Source: Granulosicoccus sp045106195 (GTDB lineage Bacteria; Pseudomonadota; Gammaproteobacteria; Granulosicoccales; Granulosicoccaceae). From it: 64,000 nucleotides of DNA. The translations under genes and the position numbers were made by a program. The DNA lies in NCBI GenBank assembly GCA_045106195.1, contig JBGCEH010000019.1, positions 186,001 through 250,000 on the forward strand, written 5' to 3'. Shown piece after piece: positions 16,523 to 25,162 of the stretch; the stretch's first letter is position 1, and the number at the start of each line of letters is the position of its first letter. The notes beneath the pieces were generated by a model. That model made no database searches, was not told where the DNA came from, and saw only the letters and a list, made by a program, of their open reading frames with translations.

Positions 16523-17389
16523 TTGCTGACAAAGTTAAAAAAACTGCATTGGTTTGACTTTGCACTACTGATAGTTTTATTCGCACTGGCGTGGATAATC
16601 TGGTATCGCATTGACGGCACGCTGAACTACACTTGGCGCTGGGATATCATCCCGAACTACATTGTTCGATTCAATGAAGAGGAAGGTCGCTGGGTCGCAA
16701 ATCTGCTTCTGCAGGGCGTGATTACGACCTTACGTGTCAGCATCTATGCCAGCGTTCTTGCGCTGGTTCTAGGTGTCATACTGGGTGTAGCCCGATGCTC
16801 GAAGAACCTTGCGGTACGGATGCTCGCCAGAACGTATCTTGAGATACTGCGAAATATCCCCCCCGTGGTTGTCATTTTTATCTTTTTCTTTTTTCTGTCA
16901 GAACAACTTATCACCGCCTTTGCCATCGAAGACTGGGCGCGCGCCATAGCCCGGCAAGACGAGAAGCAGATCTGGGAGTTTTTCTTTGGGGACATGCGAC
17001 GGTTCCCGTCTCTTGTTTCCGGGGTTATTGTGCTGGCACTATTCGAAAGTGCCTTTGTCGGAGAAATTGTCCGGGCCGGTATCCAGTCGATAGGCAAGGG
17101 GCAGCATGAGGCCGCGCAATCTATCGGTATGAGCAAAGGCGATCAGCTGCGCTTTATCGTTTTGCCTCAGGCATTGAAAAAGGTGATGCCGCCCATGGCC
17201 AATCAGTTTATTTCCCTGATTAAAGATAGTTCCATTATTTCCCTGATATCGGTACAAGAACTTACATTCAAAACCGTTGAGCTGGTCGCCTCGACCCGTG
17301 CAATCTTCGAAGCATGGATTACAACAGCGGTGTTCTATTTCATTATTTGTTTCGGGTTGTCATTGTTGTTTCGCAAGCTTGAAAAATAA
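16523..17389 (+). CDS. Polar amino-acid ABC transporter permease (second)
   Basis: A 288-residue permease, the partner of the one at 14523. It has a first helix near 10-28, the transport core beginning LLLQGVITTLRVSIYASVLA, the YLEILRNIPPVVVIFIFFFF helix and the EAA loop HEAAQSIGMSKGDQLRFIVLP. Residues between the second and third core helices (about 130-160) form an extended insertion seen in some AapQ/AapM-like permeases. It begins with TTG at 16523, with an AAAGG upstream. The desaturase gene starts 8 bases after its stop, so the operon continues. Confidence 0.9.
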   Translation: MLTKLKKLHWFDFALLIVLFALAWIIWYRIDGTLNYTWRWDIIPNYIVRFNEEEGRWVANLLLQGVITTLRVSIYASVLALVLGVILGVARCSKNLAVRMLARTYLEILRNIPPVVVIFIFFFFLSEQLITAFAIEDWARAIARQDEKQIWEFFFGDMRRFPSLVSGVIVLALFESAFVGEIVRAGIQSIGKGQHEAAQSIGMSKGDQLRFIVLPQALKKVMPPMANQFISLIKDSSIISLISVQELTFKTVELVASTRAIFEAWITTAVFYFIICFGLSLLFRKLEK

Positions 17390-17397
17390 AACTTCCG

Positions 17398-18369
17398 ATG
17401 ACTAATGCCGTAGTAACACCACTAACTCAGGCGCTTCAGGAAGGTGCCCTGACGCGTAGCGAGCTCAAGCAGCTTATGAGACGCTCGGACAGGCCAGCGT
17501 TTGTTCGACTAGCGCTATGGATTTGTCTTGTCGCATTAACCGGTTCTGGTGTCTGGCTTACGCAAGGTAGTTGGTGGATGCTACCCGCCATGTTTGTACA
17601 TGGGGTTGTGCTGGTGCATCATTTTTCCCTGCAGCATGAGTGCTGTCATTACACCGCTTTCAAAACGCGCTGGATGAACGACCTAATGGGTAATATCTGT
17701 GGTCTTGTCATCATGTTGCCCAATCGATTTTTCCGCTATGAGCATTGTGATCACCATACTCATACCCAGATCAGAGGGCGGGATACGGAGCTTATCGAGC
17801 TGCCTCAAACCATGGTCGGGTATTTTTACTATATATCGTCAATTCCCTACTGGAGAGCGAAATTCAGCGAGTTGGCTCGTCATGCTTTTGGAAACATAAA
17901 TGCTGATGAGGGTCGGTTCATACCGCGAGAAGAACGCAAGACGATTGTTCTGGAGGCCCGTTTGATGGTGGCTTTCTATCTTGCCGTGATTTTTGTGAGC
18001 CTTTTTTTCCAGAGCACAGCCGCTATCTGGTACTGGTTTTTACCCGTCGTACTGGGGGAGCCTGTCATGCGAGCGATAAGAATGACGGAGCACGTCGGTC
18101 GTCCCACTGTAAGTGACATGAAGGTCAACACGCGCTCCAATAGAGTGAGTATGCCCATGCGTTTTCTGTGCTGGAACATGAATTACCACGCTGAGCATCA
18201 TTACGCCTCTTCTGTACCGTTCCATGCCCTGCCTGATTTGAATCGCAAGCTTGAAGGTTACATCCATACCGAAACAGGCGGCTATGTAGGAGCACATTGC
18301 GACATCGTTTCACAATTGCTTGGTCGCTCGCCACGTTGTGATGATCAGTCTGTTGGAGGTGGGTCATAA
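17398..18369 (+). CDS. Membrane fatty-acid desaturase-family di-iron protein
   Basis: A 323-residue integral membrane protein with the three histidine clusters of the desaturase/hydroxylase superfamily: HECCH (80-84), HCDHH (116-120) and HAEHH (264-268), plus an additional EHVGR between the second and third. These bind a di-iron centre that activates oxygen for desaturation or hydroxylation. It starts 8 bases after the amino-acid permease and is followed by a Rieske ferredoxin that could supply its electrons. The position in an amino-acid import operon makes a small imported or lipid-linked amino compound a possible substrate instead of a bulk fatty acid; that is inference. Confidence 0.8.
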   Translation: MTNAVVTPLTQALQEGALTRSELKQLMRRSDRPAFVRLALWICLVALTGSGVWLTQGSWWMLPAMFVHGVVLVHHFSLQHECCHYTAFKTRWMNDLMGNICGLVIMLPNRFFRYEHCDHHTHTQIRGRDTELIELPQTMVGYFYYISSIPYWRAKFSELARHAFGNINADEGRFIPREERKTIVLEARLMVAFYLAVIFVSLFFQSTAAIWYWFLPVVLGEPVMRAIRMTEHVGRPTVSDMKVNTRSNRVSMPMRFLCWNMNYHAEHHYASSVPFHALPDLNRKLEGYIHTETGGYVGAHCDIVSQLLGRSPRCDDQSVGGGS

Positions 18370-18468
18370 TGTACGGCGCTGGTGAGTCACCTCACGATAT
18401 TTCGTGTCCAGTCAGTGCCTATTCATCATCCCGGCCGTGATGGATTCGAGGGCCAAGGGGGGGACACA

Positions 18469-18807
18469 GTGAGCGCTTCGAACAACCATTGGTGTGACCT
18501 GATTGCAGTAGATGCACTGGAAGAGAAAGATGTAACACCTGCTTATTTCCAAGGACAACTCCTGGCGGTGTATGACACCAAAGAGGGAATTACGGTCAGT
18601 GATGCCCGATGCACCCATGCCGGCGCCAATCTTTGCGATGGATATTTTGATGGCCGCCATATCGAATGTCCATTGCACCAGGGCTTGTTTGATGCCGTCA
18701 CCGGAGGTGCGAGGGCCGCACCCGTTGTACGTGCCTTGAGAATGTACGAGTCAAGGGTATCTCAAGGGATCGTGCAAATCAGAGCGACCCCGCTTACTCG
18801 CGACTAG
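18469..18807 (+). CDS. Rieske [2Fe-2S] ferredoxin
   Basis: A 112-residue soluble ferredoxin-like protein with the Rieske cluster ligands CTHAGANLCDG and CPLHQGLFD spaced 17 residues apart. It has no oxygenase alpha domain, so it acts as an electron carrier, in this context probably for the membrane di-iron enzyme encoded just upstream. I choose the GTG at 18469 because a run of seven G (18457-18463) gives a strong ribosome-binding site; the frame can be extended to 18382 but those 29 residues are not Rieske-like. No dedicated reductase gene is adjacent. Confidence 0.83.
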   Translation: MSASNNHWCDLIAVDALEEKDVTPAYFQGQLLAVYDTKEGITVSDARCTHAGANLCDGYFDGRHIECPLHQGLFDAVTGGARAAPVVRALRMYESRVSQGIVQIRATPLTRD

Positions 18808-18921
18808 CCCGATAAAGGCGATGTTAGGCTCATAGGGTGGCCTGTGGTTTGCACCAGCAATGCTCACATAAGAACGAACGCGTTCTGTCTTACAGTAACT
18901 ACAGTGAGTAATAGAATACCC

Positions 18922-20067
18922 ATGGTGCTATCCAAACATCGGTTTAAACAAGTCTTGGTAGGCTGGTCTCTGTTTTTTTCAGTTGCTGCCAACGCTGACA
19001 CCACTACCTATTTGGCTATATCGGATTTTCCGGTTATAGACGCGGGTGAGGTTCCCTTTTACCGGGATCAGGCAAGACAGGCGCTTGCCGTAAATGCCGC
19101 GGTAGTCGATTACCGCGACCGGTTTGCCAAAGCCGAAGTGGTATTTGATGGACAGCCGGGTATCTATCAATTTACGTTGGTTGCTATCGCAGAGAATGAT
19201 GGTGAAGCGGACTATCGCTTGTCCGTTAATGGTGAGGTTGTTGCAGAGGCCAGTAATCCAGAAGTCGATGAGGATTTTCTAGTAGTGCGACACTCATTTG
19301 GGGAGCTAAGCCTGTCAGCGGGTGCCATTATCGGCGTTGAGTCGCTAGCCAACTCCAATGAAAAGATACCTGAGAATGGAGAATTTGCGTTCGCAAGGGG
19401 ACGTTGGACCGCCGTTGAGTTATCAACAAGCGATGTCATCGAATCCGCCAATCCCGACCTGAGTATTACTGGTGGTTTTAGTGCACAGGATTTGCGTGCT
19501 GGTGATACTGTCGATGTATCAGTATCGGTTAGTAACGCTGCCAACAGCGAAGTGGCAACGGGTGTGGTTTTAACGATGTCGCTGCCAGGCGAATCTTTGC
19601 AACTCGTTGATCAATCCGTTTGTAGTAGCACACAGGCGGGCGTTCAGTGTCTGCTGGCAGAAGTGCCTGCGGGTGAGTCAGTGGACTTGTCGGTAAGCTT
19701 TCGCACGATCGCTGCATTATCCGAGTCACCCGTTGTTCTGCGCGTGGCGGCAGATCAAAACGATATGAACGAGTCAGATAACTCAGTTGAATTACTGCTG
19801 TCAGTGAGTGAAAATCCCGGTGTCGAATCGACTGAAAACCTCCCGCCAGAGACGGTGGTTGACGAGAATATAACGGAGTCAGAATCCGACGAATCGGGTG
19901 GTGATTTGACCGACAAAGATACCAATCTCACTAATCCATTGCCCGAGACAACGGCTGTATCAACATCATCTGATAGCCGTGGTGGAGGTGCCTTGTCATT
20001 ATTCTCACTATCAGGCTTTGCTGTCTGCCTGATATTCCGACGTCGAAAAGCTGCTCAAGCTGTATAA
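18922..20067 (+). CDS. Exported protein with CARDB/DUF11-like domain and GlyGly-CTERM-like tail
   Basis: About 381 residues. The ATG at 18922 gives a signal peptide (KHRF, then a hydrophobic core ending SVAANADT). The middle (roughly residues 50-165 and 180-290) is beta-rich; the second part, with DLSITGGFSAQDLRAGDTVDV and DMNESDNSVELLLSV, resembles CARDB/DUF11 modules of surface proteins. An acidic, Ser/Thr/Asp-rich linker leads to the C-terminus: RGGGALS, a hydrophobic segment, then FRRRKAAQ. This Gly-rich/helix/basic layout is that of GlyGly-CTERM proteins processed by rhombosortase and passed to the type II secretion route. Function unknown. Confidence 0.7.
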   Translation: MVLSKHRFKQVLVGWSLFFSVAANADTTTYLAISDFPVIDAGEVPFYRDQARQALAVNAAVVDYRDRFAKAEVVFDGQPGIYQFTLVAIAENDGEADYRLSVNGEVVAEASNPEVDEDFLVVRHSFGELSLSAGAIIGVESLANSNEKIPENGEFAFARGRWTAVELSTSDVIESANPDLSITGGFSAQDLRAGDTVDVSVSVSNAANSEVATGVVLTMSLPGESLQLVDQSVCSSTQAGVQCLLAEVPAGESVDLSVSFRTIAALSESPVVLRVAADQNDMNESDNSVELLLSVSENPGVESTENLPPETVVDENITESESDESGGDLTDKDTNLTNPLPETTAVSTSSDSRGGGALSLFSLSGFAVCLIFRRRKAAQAV

Positions 20068-20089
20068 ATCAAACTGTCTTGACGACTGA

Positions 20090-20106
20090 GCCTGCCACTG
20101 GCAGGC
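20090..20106. terminator. Hairpin between convergent genes
   Basis: A perfect 7-bp GC-rich stem (gcctgcc / ggcaggc) with a 3-base loop between the stop of the GlyGly-CTERM protein and the stop of the ABC permease. No T-run on either side, so intrinsic termination is not assured; it may act in both directions. Confidence 0.4.
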
Positions 20107-20132
20107 CCTGCACAAACCGTGAATAGCTTTCG

Positions 20133-22652
20133 TCAGCCAGCACGCCGTAACAGGATCGCTGGAGATACCTTCAACGTGGATACCAGCCACAGGGCCCCTG
20201 CGAACAGACAGAAGGTGCTCGCGCCGGTAGCAACAACTGCCCCTGCCCATGCACTTCCCGCGCTGTCCAGCTTCAACCAATACGTCAGTAGCGCCTGAGC
20301 CAGCGCGCCACCAATAACCATGGCAAACACCGACAGGACAATGGCTAGCAGAAGGTATTCGAACACCACGCTTTTCATGACAACGCTCATGCGTGTTCCC
20401 ATCGCATGCATGATGGAGGCTTCATATACCTGGCGCTGCCGGTTAACGGCGACCACACTAGCCATTACAAGAACGCTGGCGCTCAGACTTACAGCAGCAA
20501 TCAGCATCATGGCAAGCCCTGCACTGGAAAGAATCGCGCGCGATGACTCCAGAATCTTGGCAGTGCGTACGGTAACAACGTTGGGAAACGATGCGCCCAA
20601 TGCAGATTGAGCGGCTATGTCAGCACCTGGGTCAAGCATCACACTGCCAATGTAGCGCGTAATAAAAGGTTCGAGAATGTTGTCAGTAAATACCGCCTCG
20701 AGCCAGAAACTGGTTTCAAACCTTGCCTGCGAGTAAATGGCTGACAGTGTTGCAATGACAGGTTCTCCCAGGATCGTGAATTCGAGAACGTCACCCACCT
20801 GTAAACCCAGTTGATCTGCCTCTCGATCCTCCATGGCAACCAGTGGTGGGCCCGTATAGTTATCAGGCCACCATTGCCCGCGATCAACTGTGGTGTTGTC
20901 GATGTTTCGCAGTCGGTAACTGAGTTTGTGTTCATCGTTGGCCTCCAGGGCGCGGGATGCAACATCGCTGTCGGTGAGGTTTTCATTGTTGACGCGCGTA
21001 AGTCTCCCCAGGACCAGTGGCGCAATGGAATGGTCCTGATACCCCGAAAGCGCTGCCACCGTAGCGTTGAAGTCTTCAACCTGTGGTTTCTGCAGATCGT
21101 AAAGAACCATCGATGGAGCGCGCTCCGGAACGGTATCGTTGAGTGTGCGATAGGTTGACGCAATGATCAGAGCAGAGGCCACCAGAAGTGTCAGCGCTGT
21201 ACCGAGAGATAGCAACATGGGCCGTAATGAGGCACCGGGTCGGTAGAGGCCTGCTATGGCCAGGCGAAGCGCAAAGTGACCATCCAGCACGCGAACATGC
21301 ATGAGCTTTTCAGCGGCTCTGCGAATCATCAGTACGATGCCGTCGAGCAGCAGGAGAAGCGCAACGATGCATACAACAAACCCTGATGCAATCATTGGCT
21401 CGGGAACGAATACAAGCAGAAGTAATAGACCCACAAGACCGACAAGGCCGGTGGCCCATCGATAAGCATCAGGGGCTTTGGTTTTATCGCTGACCAGACC
21501 TTTTATCAACAGAGCTGTAGGCATATTGAGTGTGCGCCCCAGAGTGGGCAATGTAAATGCCAGCGCCGTACATATCCCCAGGACAATGGCGAGCAGGGTA
21601 GGTGGTAATAATGCCTGCAGAGATGGGTTGATCGGTAGCCTTTCACTTAATGACTGGGCGGCGGCCCACGCCACGAGCGACCCCACTAACGCACCGGCTG
21701 TGCTCGCTATGGTGGCCAATAGAGTAATCTGACCGATGTACACGGAAGCAACCTGTGGCGCTCGGGATCCAAGGGACTGCAGCGTTGCGATGGTGCGTAG
21801 TTTTGTCTGCAGATATGCACCTACGCTGTTGGCTACGCCCAGTCCTCCGATCAGCAGCGTGCTGAATCCAATGAGCAGCAGCACTGAGGCTACCTGATCC
21901 AGACGCCTGCCGACAAGCTCGCCACGTTCCTCTACCGTCTGGACTTCCCAGCTGGCATCGGGAAAGGCATCGCGCAACTGATCTCGCCACTCAATGGCAT
22001 CCCCATCAATCCTGAGGCGATAATCATAGTCGATGAGACTGGTTGGCAGTAGCAGGCCGCTGTCTCGCAAAGCACCTTCGTCGACAATCATGGGTGGGCC
22101 GCGAAAATCTGCCCTGAGGCTGCGGTCGGGTTGCTCTAGAATCATGGCGCGCAACTCGACTTCCAAGTCGCCGATGGTTACACGCTGGCCAACTTCCAAT
22201 GACAGTTGTTGCACTAGCGCGGGGTCGAATGCTGCACCCCACACACCTTCATCAGACTGCTCCACCGCTTCCTGCAGCGTCATGTCAGGTGCCAGCAAGA
22301 CCTCACCGTACAGTGGGTATGCGTCATCAACACTTTGTAGTTCAACGACCGAAAATTCACCCGCTTCTGTGCCCATCATGGTGCGCAGTTCCAGCAGCAA
22401 TGACACATTGGCATTGGCATTGAGCCAGGCTTGCTGTTCATTGGTAATGGCCTGGCGCTGACTGATTTGTATGTCACCACCGAAAAGCTTGCGCTCTTGT
22501 TGTTCGAAGCCATCGCGAACTAGTTGTAAAAGACTGCCGCAGGCAGCAATCAATGCAATACCCAGTAACAGGCAGGCCCCGAACACCCACAGCGATCTGA
22601 CTTTGCTGGCTCCGCGCAGGTCCCGAAGCATGAATCCCGGCAGTGCGATCAT
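20133..22652 (-). CDS. FtsX-like ABC transporter permease (YbbP-like)
   Basis: An 839-residue inner-membrane protein with two FtsX/MacB-type repeats. A first helix near 22-45 is followed by a large periplasmic domain (50-240), a helix cluster around 250-390, two further helices, a second periplasmic domain (500-700) and three C-terminal helices. The layout and length match YbbP-type permeases, which with YbbA form mechanotransmission-type or lipid/hydrophobic-compound exporters. Its ATG overlaps the stop of the ATPase gene upstream, so the two are translationally coupled. No TesA-like esterase gene, often linked to this pair, is adjacent here. Confidence 0.85.
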   Translation of the reverse strand: MIALPGFMLRDLRGASKVRSLWVFGACLLLGIALIAACGSLLQLVRDGFEQQERKLFGGDIQISQRQAITNEQQAWLNANANVSLLLELRTMMGTEAGEFSVVELQSVDDAYPLYGEVLLAPDMTLQEAVEQSDEGVWGAAFDPALVQQLSLEVGQRVTIGDLEVELRAMILEQPDRSLRADFRGPPMIVDEGALRDSGLLLPTSLIDYDYRLRIDGDAIEWRDQLRDAFPDASWEVQTVEERGELVGRRLDQVASVLLLIGFSTLLIGGLGVANSVGAYLQTKLRTIATLQSLGSRAPQVASVYIGQITLLATIASTAGALVGSLVAWAAAQSLSERLPINPSLQALLPPTLLAIVLGICTALAFTLPTLGRTLNMPTALLIKGLVSDKTKAPDAYRWATGLVGLVGLLLLLVFVPEPMIASGFVVCIVALLLLLDGIVLMIRRAAEKLMHVRVLDGHFALRLAIAGLYRPGASLRPMLLSLGTALTLLVASALIIASTYRTLNDTVPERAPSMVLYDLQKPQVEDFNATVAALSGYQDHSIAPLVLGRLTRVNNENLTDSDVASRALEANDEHKLSYRLRNIDNTTVDRGQWWPDNYTGPPLVAMEDREADQLGLQVGDVLEFTILGEPVIATLSAIYSQARFETSFWLEAVFTDNILEPFITRYIGSVMLDPGADIAAQSALGASFPNVVTVRTAKILESSRAILSSAGLAMMLIAAVSLSASVLVMASVVAVNRQRQVYEASIMHAMGTRMSVVMKSVVFEYLLLAIVLSVFAMVIGGALAQALLTYWLKLDSAGSAWAGAVVATGASTFCLFAGALWLVSTLKVSPAILLRRAG

Positions 22653-23353
22653 CAGCGTACTGCCGCTAAACGAGCGCCATCAGCATGTGCGTGCAAACTT
22701 CCATCATGAAGTCTCAATGTTCGATCACAGCGGTTGGCAAGGTCAGTGTCATGAGTAACCAATAACAAGGTTGTTCCACTGTCGCGGTTAAGGTCGAACA
22801 ACAGTTGCATGATTAGCTCACCGGTTTTTTCATCGAGGTTGCCAGTAGGCTCGTCAGCAACAATAAGCTCTGGCTCATGCACCAACGCACGGGCTATCGC
22901 TACGCGTTGTTGTTCTCCACCCGAGAGTTGCGCAGGGTAGTGATCATGCCGCGCGGTCAGGCCAACTTTGTCAAGCATGTCCATCGCGCGCTTCCTGCTA
23001 TTCCCGAGACCCGCGATTTCAAGTGGCAATGCGACGTTCTCCCGCGCCGTGAGGCTGGGAATGAGGTGAAATGACTGGAAAACGATACCGATATGTTCGC
23101 GTCGCAGATCGGCCCGGTCATCGCCCGTCATGCCCTGCAGGGGGCGACCGGCGATCGAGATGGAGCCGTCGCTGGGAGTCTCCAGACCCGTTAAAATCAG
23201 TAGAAGGGTTGTCTTTCCAGAGCCGGAGGGGCCGATAATGGCGACTCGTTCTTTGGATTCCACCGTTAAATTCAGCGCTTTAAGCACGGATACATCGGTG
23301 CTGGCCAGTGCATAGTTCTTACTCAGGTTGGAGAGTTCTATGATATGACTCAT
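22652..23353 (-). CDS. ABC transporter ATP-binding protein (YbbA/LolD-like)
   Basis: A 233-residue ATPase of the MacB/LolD/YbbA group. Walker A GPSGSGKTT, signature LSGGEQQR, Walker B LIVADEPTGNLD and the H-loop LLVTHDTDLA are intact, and the GNLDEKTG stretch after Walker B is typical of this group. It is the first gene of a two-gene operon with the FtsX-like permease. It is divergent from the TTT binding-protein gene at 23588. Confidence 0.9.
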   Translation of the reverse strand: MSHIIELSNLSKNYALASTDVSVLKALNLTVESKERVAIIGPSGSGKTTLLLILTGLETPSDGSISIAGRPLQGMTGDDRADLRREHIGIVFQSFHLIPSLTARENVALPLEIAGLGNSRKRAMDMLDKVGLTARHDHYPAQLSGGEQQRVAIARALVHEPELIVADEPTGNLDEKTGELIMQLLFDLNRDSGTTLLLVTHDTDLANRCDRTLRLHDGSLHAHADGARLAAVR

Positions 23354-23587
23354 CGATTTTGTCTGATTGTTGAGGCTCGAGGCAAAGCTTTTTCTGTCTG
23401 TACGAGTAGCGGCAAGTCTTGGTCCTGCGATTAACGTTACTGATCAAGACGCTACTAGCGTCCCGCAATCAAGAGAGGTTTGCGCCCACCGGGAGCACAC
23501 CCACGCTCTGCCATGTGGCGTCCATCTATTGACAGCGCGCTTGCATTCGGAGACTCTGGAGTAACAACCCCATTGAAACAAGATCCT

Positions 23588-24553
23588 ATGAACGAATTTT
23601 TCAAGTCCGCCTGTATCGTTACATCACTGACGCTTGCCACCAGTATTGTCAACGTTGTGCTAGCCGAAGAATTTCCGCAGCGTCCTATAAACCTTGTTGC
23701 ACCATTCAACGCTGGTGGTGGTACAGATCTGTTGCTTCGAGGATTTGCTCCGCACTTTGCCGAAGCCCTTGGTGGCGACGCCTATGTTTCGAATATGGCC
23801 GGTGGATCGGGTACCGTAGGTGCTGCGGCGTTAGCTCAACAAAAGCCCGATGGCTATCAGTTGGGTTACTGGTCGATTACGGTGTCGACCATCCAGCCTC
23901 AGATAAAGGATGTCCCCTATGGTGTCGACAGCTGGACGCCTGTATGTTCCGTGGCGGCATCGCCAACCATTCTCTTTGTAAATGCTGATAGTCCTTTCAT
24001 GACTATGGACGATGTGGTTGCAGCGGTTAACGCCGAGCCAGGAAAATATATCTTCGGATCTTCAGGTCCGGGTGCCATGACTCACCTGACGACAGTGGCA
24101 GCGTTTGAGGGTCTTGGCATTATCGATAACCTTAAGCATCTGCCGTTTCAGGGGTCAGGGCCGGCGCTTCAAGCCATGGCTGCGGGCACTATCCAGTTCT
24201 TCGGTGACACAGAAATACTCATGACAAAGGGCGACTTCAGACCTTTGATGGTATTTAATAGTGAGCGCCTTGAGTCATTCCCCGACGTTCCAACGGCCTC
24301 TGAAGTCGGCATCAAGCCCCCTCTAAACGAGCTATATCTGTGGGGCGGGTTGTTTGCACCTGCTGGCCTGGATGTTGCGGTTACTGACAAGCTGTCGTCT
24401 GCTTGTGAAATGGCTGTTAATTCTGATGGCTTCCAGGAGTTCGCTGCCAAGACAAGCACTGTCATTGATTTCAAGAATGCCAGCGAATTTGATACCTTCT
24501 TTCGGGCTCAATACGAATCCAATTCCCTGATCATTGACGCAGCTGGCTTATAG
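23588..24553 (+). CDS. TTT-family tripartite transporter substrate-binding protein (TctC-like)
   Basis: A 321-residue periplasmic binding protein of the tripartite tricarboxylate transporter (Bug/TctC) family. A signal peptide (TLATSIVNVVLAEEFPQ) is followed by the family hallmark PINLVAPFNAGGGTDLLLR and a later KYIFGSSGPGAMTHLT. The ATG at 23588 fits the signal peptide; the frame extends 36 codons upstream without purpose. It is the first gene of a TctC-TctB-TctA set; ligands of this family are carboxylates such as citrate, aromatic acids or dicarboxylates, and the exact one cannot be read here. Confidence 0.9.
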   Translation: MNEFFKSACIVTSLTLATSIVNVVLAEEFPQRPINLVAPFNAGGGTDLLLRGFAPHFAEALGGDAYVSNMAGGSGTVGAAALAQQKPDGYQLGYWSITVSTIQPQIKDVPYGVDSWTPVCSVAASPTILFVNADSPFMTMDDVVAAVNAEPGKYIFGSSGPGAMTHLTTVAAFEGLGIIDNLKHLPFQGSGPALQAMAAGTIQFFGDTEILMTKGDFRPLMVFNSERLESFPDVPTASEVGIKPPLNELYLWGGLFAPAGLDVAVTDKLSSACEMAVNSDGFQEFAAKTSTVIDFKNASEFDTFFRAQYESNSLIIDAAGL

Positions 24554-24657
24554 TCGAAAGCCAGGCGTAAACGAACAGTGATTGGTGCATCCAGTGCACT
24601 ACGGATAGCCCCCGGGCTGCCTGTAGTGCCGGGGGGCGCAATCGTCGATTCCGACAT

Positions 24658-25119
24658 ATGACTACGTCCTCATCTTTCGTGCAACGCGCATGGATATCGC
24701 TGACTCTGCTGATCATGGGTTGCGCTTTGTTTGTCACCACCTTAAGCGCAACTTACGCAGATCTTGGTGGGGCATTCAGTCCGGTATTTTTTCCCAGAAT
24801 AATACTCGGTGGCTGGATAGCGCTTGCCTTACTGTCGCTTGTGGCTGATTTTCTGTCCACAGAACGCGTGACATCCAGTCATTGGGTTACCGTGGTGCTT
24901 GTGTCTGCTGCCTTGTTTGCCTACATCGAACTTATGCCGGTGATCGGATTTTTCCTGAGTTCAGTGGTTTTTTCTTTAGTCGTTCTTCTAGCAACCGGGC
25001 AGCGTAACGCCATTGCCATAGGGTTGTTCTCCATTGCAGTTCCGGGTGCTCTGGTTCTTCTGTTCAATCATCTTCTAACGATGCCGTTACCGGTCTCCCC
25101 CTTTTTCTGGTGGATATGA
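24658..25119 (+). CDS. TTT-family small membrane subunit (TctB-like)
   Basis: A 153-residue protein with four hydrophobic helices and the family features GGAFSPVFFPRIILGGWIAL near residues 39-58 and a C-terminal PGALVLLFNHLLTMPLP. TctB proteins are the small, poorly conserved membrane component that works with TctA. It lies between the binding protein and the large permease, and its stop overlaps a further ATG by 4 bases (25116-25119), which opens a 17-codon frame running into the tctA start. Confidence 0.85.
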   Translation: MTTSSSFVQRAWISLTLLIMGCALFVTTLSATYADLGGAFSPVFFPRIILGGWIALALLSLVADFLSTERVTSSHWVTVVLVSAALFAYIELMPVIGFFLSSVVFSLVVLLATGQRNAIAIGLFSIAVPGALVLLFNHLLTMPLPVSPFFWWI

Positions 25120-25162
25120 TGTTTGACATCGTTCTTGCTGCTATCGATGGTGTGATACCGCT

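Noticed and set aside
16303..16620. 105-codon minus-strand frame spanning the gap between binding protein and second permease
   Set aside because: It overlaps two well-supported plus-strand genes and has no family features.
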